Of a stretch of 7,771 nt of DNA, positions 1-4,269 are shown piece by piece. Source of the stretch: an uncultured Lachnospiraceae bacterium (GTDB lineage Bacteria > Bacillota_A > Clostridia > Lachnospirales > Lachnospiraceae); assembly GCA_946621895.1 (NCBI GenBank), contig CAMOOZ010000134.1, forward strand, positions 1 through 7,771, given 5' to 3'. The notes beneath the pieces were generated by a model that was not told the origin of the DNA, did not search any database, and saw nothing but the letters and a program-made list of their open reading frames with translations. The first letter of the stretch is position 1; the number at the start of each line of letters is the position of its first letter. Position numbers and translations under genes: made by a program.

Positions 1-655
1 GGATCACCTCGCCCATCAGCCAGAATTCGGGCTTCACCTCTGCGGAAAGCGAACGAAGCATTTTCATGAAATCAAAATCCAGCACATCCGCGGCATCGAG
101 ACGGAGCCCGTCGATATCAAATTCCCTGACCCAGAAACGGATCGTCTCGCTGATATAATCCTTCACCTCGGGATTTCGCTGATTAAGCCTGACCAACAGG
201 TTAAAGCCGCCCCAGTTATCATAGGAGAAACCGTCATTATATTCGTTATTCCCCTGGAAATTCACATTGCAGTACCAGTCCCGGTAACGGGAATGCTCCC
301 GGTTTTTCTTCAGATCCTGAAAGGCGAAGAAATCCCTTCCCGTATGGTTGAACACGCCGTCCAGGATCACCCGGATCCCCTGCGCATGGCATTTTCCGAC
401 AAATTCCTTCAGATCATCGTTATCCCCGAGCCTGGAATCAAGCTTCCGATAATCCGTTGTTTCATAGCCATGTCCCACGGATTCAAAAAGCGGGCCGATA
501 TACAGCGCATTACAGCCGATCTCCTTTATATGGGAGATCCAAGGATCAAGCTCCCGCAGTCTGTGCGTCACCTCCCCATAAGGGTTTTCCTTCGGCGCAT
601 TCAAAAGTCCCAGGGGATAAATATGATAGAATATTGCTTCATCGTACCACGCCAA
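1..655 (-). CDS. GH13 alpha-amylase family glycosidase, 5' part (C-terminus outside window)
   Basis: Seen: 218 codons open on the minus strand to the window edge. The start is TTG at 655-653, because an in-frame TAG lies just upstream with no ATG or GTG between, and an AGAGAGG Shine-Dalgarno sits about 8 nt before it. The protein opens with an 'FYHIYPLG' first beta strand of the GH13 (beta/alpha)8 barrel. Region I is 'DGVFNHTG' (D99, N103, H104), region II is 'DGLRLDAAD' with the predicted nucleophile D187, and region III is 'LMGEV' with the acid/base E216; the third acidic residue would lie outside the window. There is no signal peptide and no N-terminal carbohydrate-binding domain before the barrel, so a cytoplasmic enzyme acting on alpha-glucan oligosaccharides is inferred. 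Neopullulanase, cyclomaltodextrinase and maltodextrin glucosidase all fit; the exact specificity cannot be read here. It has its own promoter and is divergent from pseF, so a link to the flagellar genes is not implied. Confidence 0.93.
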   Translation of the reverse strand, partial: MAWYDEAIFYHIYPLGLLNAPKENPYGEVTHRLRELDPWISHIKEIGCNALYIGPLFESVGHGYETTDYRKLDSRLGDNDDLKEFVGKCHAQGIRVILDGVFNHTGRDFFAFQDLKKNREHSRYRDWYCNVNFQGNNEYNDGFSYDNWGGFNLLVRLNQRNPEVKDYISETIRFWVREFDIDGLRLDAADVLDFDFMKMLRSLSAEVKPEFWLMGEVI

Positions 656-688
656 ACCCGATACCTCTCTTTCATAAAACTAGAATTT

Positions 689-717
689 ATCTTAGCATAG
701 CATTCCGGTACAGGCAA
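689..717 (-). promoter_or_regulatory. Putative sigma-A promoter with extended -10 for the amylase gene
   Basis: On the minus strand, TTGCCT (717-712) is followed after exactly 17 nt by TAAGAT (694-689), preceded by TGC as in an extended -10. Each hexamer matches consensus at 4 of 6 positions. The predicted start falls near 682, giving a leader of about 27 nt before the TTG start codon. No catabolite-repression (cre) consensus was recognised around it. Inference from consensus only. Confidence 0.5.
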
Positions 718-731
718 TAAAAATCCTGTTC

Positions 732-743
732 CATGCGCGCATG
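732..743. repeat. 12-bp perfect palindrome between the divergent promoters
   Basis: CATGCGCGCATG reads identically on both strands. It lies 14 bp upstream of the amylase -35 and about 42 bp upstream of the pseF -35, a placement typical of an operator for a dimeric regulator serving one or both promoters. A second short inverted repeat, at 753-771, is a 7-bp stem with one bulged G and an ATAA loop. No regulator family was recognised for either, and a 12-bp palindrome can arise by chance. Confidence 0.3.
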
Positions 744-785
744 CATGATTTGCCGGGCGATAACGCGCCGGAGAGATAACGGCGG

Positions 786-814
786 TTGAAAAAGAGGGTG
801 ATGTGCCATAGAAT
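786..814 (+). promoter_or_regulatory. Strong sigma-A promoter for the structured leader and pseF
   Basis: TTGAAA (786-791) and TAGAAT (809-814) are separated by exactly 17 nt, and each matches consensus at 5 of 6 positions. The predicted transcription start, about 7 nt downstream of the -10, is at 820-822, which coincides with the first base pairs of the folded leader described next. This is the best sigma-A match in the window and faces pseF. Confidence 0.7.
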
Positions 815-820
815 GTATCT

Positions 821-973
821 GTTCAGCACCCCCTGCAAAATGAATCAAATTTGATCGGAGAGCTTGCTCAACAGGCAAATTTGATTCATTTTGTGGGGGC
901 GGCCAAGGCGCGAAGCGCCTCTGGCCGGCCACATGAGCAAACCGCGTAGCGGTTTGTGAATGGGGTGCTGAAT
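821..973 (+). ncRNA. Cloverleaf-like structured leader (or small RNA) upstream of pseF
   Basis: Seen: an outer stem pairs 817-832 with 962-977 (16 bp, one G-U), and may extend by one A-U and two G-U pairs to 814/980. Inside it are three hairpins. The first pairs 833-853 with 876-896 (21 bp, two G-U); its loop contains GAGCTTGCTC, which can form a small CUUG-capped hairpin. The second, 901-926, has GGCCA/TGGCC and GGCGC/GCGCC stems with an asymmetric internal loop and a GAA triloop. The third, 938-956, has an 8-bp stem CAAACCGC/GCGGTTTG with a GTA triloop. The sigma-A promoter start at about 821 matches the 5' side of the outer stem, and pseF begins about 45 nt after the structure. I do not recognise a known riboswitch or RNA family. 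No U-tract follows the last stem, so transcription probably continues into pseF. A miniature mobile element with terminal inverted repeats is the main alternative. Confidence 0.6.
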
Positions 974-982
974 AGATATGAA
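954..982 (+). promoter_or_regulatory. Possible secondary promoter close to pseF
   Basis: TTGTGA (954-959), a 17-nt spacer and TATGAA (977-982) match consensus at 4 of 6 positions each. It would give a short leader of about 35 nt lacking the folded element. It overlaps the right arm of the outer stem, so pairing and promoter function would be alternative uses of the same bases. Weak; the 786-814 promoter is clearly better. Confidence 0.2.
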
Positions 983-1023
983 TGTATTTGGAACCGCATT
1001 TGAACGGCAGCAAAGGAGTAAAA

Positions 1024-1716
1024 ATGAATCGAATACTGGCCATTTTTCCCGCCCGGGGAGGCTCCAGGCGGATACCGAAAAAGAATATCCTGGAATTTAT
1101 GGGAAAGCCCATGCTCGCGCATCCGCTTAAGGCCGCGCTTTCCTCAAGGCTTTTCCGCGAGGTGATGGTCTCCACGGAATCACGGGAGATCGCTTCGCTG
1201 GCGCAGTCCCTCGGCGCGTCAGTTCCCTTTATGCGTTCGGAAAAAACCGCCTCGGACGAGGCCACCACGGACAGCGTCCTGTTTGAGGTGCTTCAGGAAT
1301 ACGGGAAGCGGGGAAAGGAATTTGACGCGTTTTTCTGCATTTATCCCACCGCGGTATTGCTGACGGAACAGATGCTGAAGGATGCGGCGGCGCTGCTTGA
1401 GGAGCATTCCTCCGTGATGCCCGTGGTGCGCTTTTCCTATCCGCCCCAGCGGGGGCTGCTCCTGCAGGAGGGACGGCTTGTCTATGCGCAGCCGGAGCAT
1501 ATAAAGACGCGTTCTCAGGATCTCGCTCCGATCTACCATGACGCGGGCCTTTTCTATGCCTGCCGGACGCCGGATTTCTTCCGCTGTCAGACGACGGAAA
1601 CGCCTGACACCGTCCCGCTGATCCTTTCCGAGCTTCAGGTGCAGGATATCGACAATCCGGAGGATCTGGAGATGGCACGCTTAAAGAAGCTGGCGGCGGA
1701 AAACAAGACGATGTGA
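1024..1716 (+). CDS. pseF: Pseudaminic acid cytidylyltransferase (CMP-pseudaminic acid synthetase)
   Basis: Encodes 230 aa, the usual size for PseF. The family uses CTP to activate pseudaminic acid to CMP-pseudaminic acid in the cytoplasm, the sugar donor for flagellin O-glycosylation or for surface polysaccharide. Seen: the nucleotide-binding 'FPARGGSRRIPKKN' (residues 8-21), 'GKPML' (27-31), 'VSTESREIA' (49-57), 'YPTA' (107-110), and the PseF-type signatures 'RSQDL' (163-167), 'YHDAGLFY' (171-178) and 'QDIDNPED' (207-214). RSQDL and HDAGxFY favour PseF over NeuA or KdsB. The start at 1024 follows AAAGGAG with 5 nt spacing. An ATG at 982 lies in frame but precedes that ribosome site and adds residues outside the conserved fold. 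The gene converges on the response-regulator gene with only 31 bp between stops and no clear terminator. None of the other Pse synthesis genes are in view. Confidence 0.93.
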   Translation: MNRILAIFPARGGSRRIPKKNILEFMGKPMLAHPLKAALSSRLFREVMVSTESREIASLAQSLGASVPFMRSEKTASDEATTDSVLFEVLQEYGKRGKEFDAFFCIYPTAVLLTEQMLKDAAALLEEHSSVMPVVRFSYPPQRGLLLQEGRLVYAQPEHIKTRSQDLAPIYHDAGLFYACRTPDFFRCQTTETPDTVPLILSELQVQDIDNPEDLEMARLKKLAAENKTM

Positions 1717-1747
1717 CCGATCGGGAACCAGCTGCGCGCCGCGCGGG

Positions 1748-2470
1748 TCATTCCCGGTATTCAAACTTATAGCCGATCCCCCAGATCGTGGCCAGGCGCC
1801 ATTTTTCGTGATCCCCCAGCTTTTCCCTGAGCCGCTTGATATGGACATCCACGGTCCTGGTGTCCCCGATATATTCATAGCCCCAGATCTGATCCAGCAG
1901 CTGCTCCCTGCGAAAGACCTGATTCGGTGAGGATGCCAGGAAAAAGAGGAGCTCCAGCTCCTTGGGCGGCATTTCCAGCGGCTTCCCGTTCAGCAAAACG
2001 GAATAGTCCGTCCTGTTGATCACCAGATCCGGAAATTCCACCCGCTTTGTGCCTTTTTCTTCGGGCTTTTCCCCGGACATCCTGGAGCGCCTGAGCAGCG
2101 CCTTAACCCTGGCTACCAGTTCCTTGGAATCAAAGGGCTTTTCGATATAATCATCCGCGCCCAGCTCAAAGCCCAGCACCTTGTCAAAGACCTCTCCCTT
2201 GGCGGAAAGCAGAATGATCGGCAGCGTGGCAAAGGTCTTTCCCGCGCCGCCCCTGGAACGGATCTCCCTGCAGACCTGATAACCGTCCATCCCGGGAAGC
2301 ATCAGGTCCAAAATCAGCAGATCGGGAGAAAAGCCCTCAAGCCTTGAGAGCGCACTCTCCCCGTCCCCGACCACCTCCGTCTCAAAGCATTCCTTGGTCA
2401 GGTACAGGGAGATCAGCTCCGCGATATGCGGATCGTCATCCACGATCATGATCTTCTGTTTGTTTACCAT
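1748..2470 (-). CDS. OmpR/PhoB-family response regulator
   Basis: Encodes 240 aa. The receiver domain (about 5-120) has the acidic pocket D11-D13, phospho-acceptor D55 in 'LLILDLMLPG', S89 in 'IILLSAK' and K111 in 'DDYIEKPF', so all switch residues are present. A charged linker leads to a winged-helix DNA-binding domain (about 140-238) with 'PPKELELLFFLA', 'DQIWGYEYIGDTRTVDVHIKRLREKL' split across the recognition helix, and 'IWGIGYKFE'. The family binds direct repeats when phosphorylated. Start choice: ATG at 2470, after TGAGGATGAT and 7 bp beyond the fliS stop; an upstream ATG at 2515 would overlap fliS by 38 bp and add 15 unconserved residues. The tight spacing argues for co-transcription and probable translational coupling with fliS. 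No histidine kinase is visible on either side, so the partner is unknown and the link to motility control is inference from position. Confidence 0.93.
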   Translation of the reverse strand: MVNKQKIMIVDDDPHIAELISLYLTKECFETEVVGDGESALSRLEGFSPDLLILDLMLPGMDGYQVCREIRSRGGAGKTFATLPIILLSAKGEVFDKVLGFELGADDYIEKPFDSKELVARVKALLRRSRMSGEKPEEKGTKRVEFPDLVINRTDYSVLLNGKPLEMPPKELELLFFLASSPNQVFRREQLLDQIWGYEYIGDTRTVDVHIKRLREKLGDHEKWRLATIWGIGYKFEYRE

Positions 2471-2477
2471 ATCATCC

Positions 2478-2945
2478 TCAGGCCAGATAACCCCTGTTTT
2501 CCCCGGGATCGGCATTTTCCTTAAGCTCTCCCCTCCCGTAGGTCAGTCCGGCATAGACATTCTGCGTGTTGCTCATCAGCGGCGCCGAGGAGTCCTCCGC
2601 GGCCACCTGCGCGAAGGCCCGGTGCAGGCCCGCCATGACCGTCTGCGCACGGCGGACGCCCTCAGCGCTTCCCGAGGACTTCGCCCTGGAAAGCTCCCTT
2701 GACGCATAAGCATAAAGGGAAAGGAGATTTCTGGCAAGTCCGTATTCCAGGTTGAGGGCCCGCTGCAGATTGCCGACACAGTTGATCGCCCTGGTCAGCG
2801 CATCTGAAAAGGCCGCCGAGCCGGGCGCCTCTTCCAGCGCTTCCCGCATGCTCTCCAGCGCGATCTCATAGACGATCACCACCAGGCCGGAGGGGTTTGC
2901 CTGGCTGATCCTTCTGGTGAAGTTCTGTTTCATTTCCTGCGTCAT
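2478..2945 (-). CDS. fliS: FliS-family flagellin export chaperone
   Basis: Encodes 155 aa; FliS proteins are typically 120-150. The family binds the flagellin C-terminus in the cytoplasm, prevents premature polymerisation and hands subunits to the flagellar export gate. Seen: the N-terminal 'ANPSGLVVIVYEIALESM', which matches the FliS pattern of A-S/N-P followed by a hydrophobic helix and Y-x-x-A/G, then the mid-protein 'LNLEYGLARNLLSLYAYASREL', the counterpart of the usual L-D-x-E-x-G-x-x-A-x-N-L-x-x-L-Y segment. The protein is helical throughout. The C-terminal 25-30 residues, including 'NVYAGLTYGRG', extend beyond the usual chaperone core. Start ATG at 2945 follows AGAAAGGA. It sits 35 bp downstream of the flagellin gene and directly before the response regulator, which fits a flagellin-chaperone pair. 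The sequence is divergent, so a FliS paralogue dedicated to this flagellin is possible. Confidence 0.85.
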   Translation of the reverse strand: MTQEMKQNFTRRISQANPSGLVVIVYEIALESMREALEEAPGSAAFSDALTRAINCVGNLQRALNLEYGLARNLLSLYAYASRELSRAKSSGSAEGVRRAQTVMAGLHRAFAQVAAEDSSAPLMSNTQNVYAGLTYGRGELKENADPGENRGYLA

Positions 2946-2980
2946 CGGATTCCTTTCTGCGCACTCTTTGCCCGCTTTTA

Positions 2981-4195
2981 TTACTGCAGCAGCTGCAGTA
3001 CCTCGCTGGGCCGCTGATTGGCCTGGGCGAGCATGCTGGTGGCGGCCTGGGTCAGCACCTGCTGAGAGGTGAATTCCGTCATCTCCTCGGCGATATCCAC
3101 ATCCATGATCCTGGAATAGGCCGAGGTCATGTTCTCCTCCGTGACGGCAAGATTGTTTACCGTATGCTCAAGGCGGTTCTGATAGGCGCCGATGCGGGAG
3201 CGCAGATCGGAAACAAACTGGATGGCCCCGCCGGTCTTTTTCAGGAAGGAGTCTGCCCCCTCCAGCGTGTTCATATGCTCCCTGTAATCATTTTTCCCTT
3301 CGTTTCCTCCGAAGGCCAGCCCCAGATTCTGCAGGGAAAGCTCCGGGATGCGCACATCCAGCAGCTGATGCTCATTGGCACCGGTCTGGACGGTCATCGC
3401 GCCAAGCCCGCGGATCTCCAGCTCCAGCTTCGCCGTCGGATTGCCGCTGCTGTCTTTTCCCTTCAGGGAAACACTTCCCGGCAGGGTGGGCCGTTTGATC
3501 TCCAGCTCGATCTCCTTTCCCCTGTCATAGGTGATCGTCATCCTGTTTCCGTTGATCGATTTGATCTCGCCTTCAGTGAAGGAACGATGTTCGGCGTCAT
3601 TCGTCCCCTCATCCACGGAAAGCCCGATCAGAGCGTCGGCATTGGAAATGTTTCCTTCTTCGTCAAATTTCACATCCGGAAGCGTATCCGGCAGCAGATA
3701 GTTCCCGATCACCGTATCATCCTGATAAGATGCCACCTTTACATCAAGTGAATTCGTCGCGTAGCCCTTTAAATCCCAGCTGCCGTCCAGCAGCGGCTGG
3801 CCGTTGAATTCCGTGTCCCTGGCGATGCGCTCGATCTCGTCCATCAGCTGCTGGGCCTCATTGTCCATCATCTCACGGTCCTCGTCCGTCCAGGTCCCGT
3901 TGTTGGCCTTGACGGCAAGCTGATTGATCCGCTGGAGCATATCGTGGACCTCGGTCAGGGCGCCGTCCACCGTTTCCGTGATGGAAATGCCGTCGGAGGT
4001 ATTGCGGCTCGCCTGGGAGACACCGGTGATCTGCATGTTCATCCGCTTGGACATCGCGAGCCCCGCCGGGTCGTCCCGCGCGCGCACCACCTGCAGCCCG
4101 GAGGAAAGCTTCTTCAGGGAGGTGGAAAGATTATTATCGTTATTATTCAGTGAATTCAGTGCGCGGTATGCCGTGGTATTATAGTTGATCCTCAA
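2981..4195 (-). CDS. Flagellin (filament subunit), TTG start
   Basis: Encodes 404 aa. Seen: the N-terminal D0/D1 helices (about 1-145) with 'LKKLSSGLQVVRARDDPAGLAMS', split at 27-49, 'LQRINQLAVKANNGT' (87-101) and 'EIERIARDTEFNGQPLL' (120-136). A variable outer domain follows (about 150-310), beta-rich with Ser/Thr. The C-terminal D1/D0 helices (about 315-404) include 'LRSRIGAYQNRLEH', 'RIMDVDIAEEM' and end 'NQRPSEVLQLLQ'. There is no cysteine, as usual for filament proteins. The subunit is exported by the flagellar apparatus and assembled outside the cell. Start: TTG at 4195 behind a strong AAGGAGG; an in-frame stop lies upstream with no ATG or GTG, and the next ATG (residue 48) would remove the D0 helix. 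Two TAA stops are in tandem. No clear promoter was found in the 74-bp gap upstream, so it may be read from the sigma-D promoter ahead of the 1028-aa gene. The outer domain could carry pseudaminic acid made with PseF; this is inference. Confidence 0.96.
   Translation of the reverse strand: MRINYNTTAYRALNSLNNNDNNLSTSLKKLSSGLQVVRARDDPAGLAMSKRMNMQITGVSQASRNTSDGISITETVDGALTEVHDMLQRINQLAVKANNGTWTDEDREMMDNEAQQLMDEIERIARDTEFNGQPLLDGSWDLKGYATNSLDVKVASYQDDTVIGNYLLPDTLPDVKFDEEGNISNADALIGLSVDEGTNDAEHRSFTEGEIKSINGNRMTITYDRGKEIELEIKRPTLPGSVSLKGKDSSGNPTAKLELEIRGLGAMTVQTGANEHQLLDVRIPELSLQNLGLAFGGNEGKNDYREHMNTLEGADSFLKKTGGAIQFVSDLRSRIGAYQNRLEHTVNNLAVTEENMTSAYSRIMDVDIAEEMTEFTSQQVLTQAATSMLAQANQRPSEVLQLLQ
2982..3000 (-). 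repeat. Perfect 8-bp hairpin overlapping the flagellin stop codon
   Basis: TACTGCAG and CTGCAGTA flank a 3-nt loop. On the flagellin mRNA the hairpin covers the last codons (LQLLQ) and the stop, and is followed by AATAAAAG. There is no U-tract, so it is a poor terminator. It could slow 3' decay of the flagellin message or lower fliS expression relative to flagellin. The repeated Leu-Gln codons may alone explain it. Confidence 0.35.
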
Positions 4196-4201
4196 TCCGT
4201 G

Positions 4202-4208
4202 CCTCCTT
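4202..4208 (-). promoter_or_regulatory. Shine-Dalgarno that fixes the TTG start of flagellin
   Basis: AAGGAGG on the minus strand is a near-full complement to the 16S 3' end and ends 6 nt before the TTG at 4195. It decides the start of the flagellin gene, where no ATG is available, and probably compensates for the weaker initiation codon. Confidence 0.8.
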
Positions 4209-4269
4209 CTGTACGCAGGTTCCTTATCGCTTCAGTCCCCGCAAAGTGCCGACAGTTCTTTTGTATCTT

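Noticed and set aside
603..675. ATG at 675-673 on the minus strand, upstream of the amylase
   Set aside because: It is out of frame with the GH13 protein and ends after 24 codons, with no Shine-Dalgarno. The TTG at 655 has a ribosome site and leads directly into the conserved barrel.
293..720. Plus-strand open frames across the amylase and its upstream region
   Set aside because: They overlap a clear GH13 gene on the other strand whose catalytic motifs are intact, and they show no conserved motifs or ribosome sites.
821..973. Integron attC site or CRISPR repeat as an explanation for the folded region upstream of pseF
   Set aside because: There is no integrase, no cassette array, no attC core-site pattern, and no regularly spaced direct repeats. 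The promoter at its foot points to a transcript.
982..1023. Upstream in-frame ATG for pseF at 982
   Set aside because: It would place the AAAGGAG ribosome site inside the coding region and add 14 residues before a motif that is normally at the extreme N-terminus of the family.
687..1268. A 193-codon minus-strand frame crossing the pseF leader
   Set aside because: It runs antisense through the start of pseF and through the folded leader; the translation is low-complexity and shows no family features.
1717..1747. Rho-independent terminator between the convergent pseF and response-regulator genes
   Set aside because: Only short, mutually exclusive inverted repeats (such as GGGAA/TTCCC) are present and no T-tract follows on either strand.
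2471..2515. Upstream ATG at 2515 for the response regulator
   Set aside because: It overlaps fliS by 38 bp and adds 15 residues before the first receiver-domain strand, while the ATG at 2470 has a ribosome site and begins like other family members.
4196..4269. Sigma-D or sigma-54 promoter directly upstream of flagellin
   Set aside because: A CGATAA string is present but no TAAA lies at the right distance, and GGCAC/TTTGC lacks sigma-54 spacing. No promoter could be supported there.
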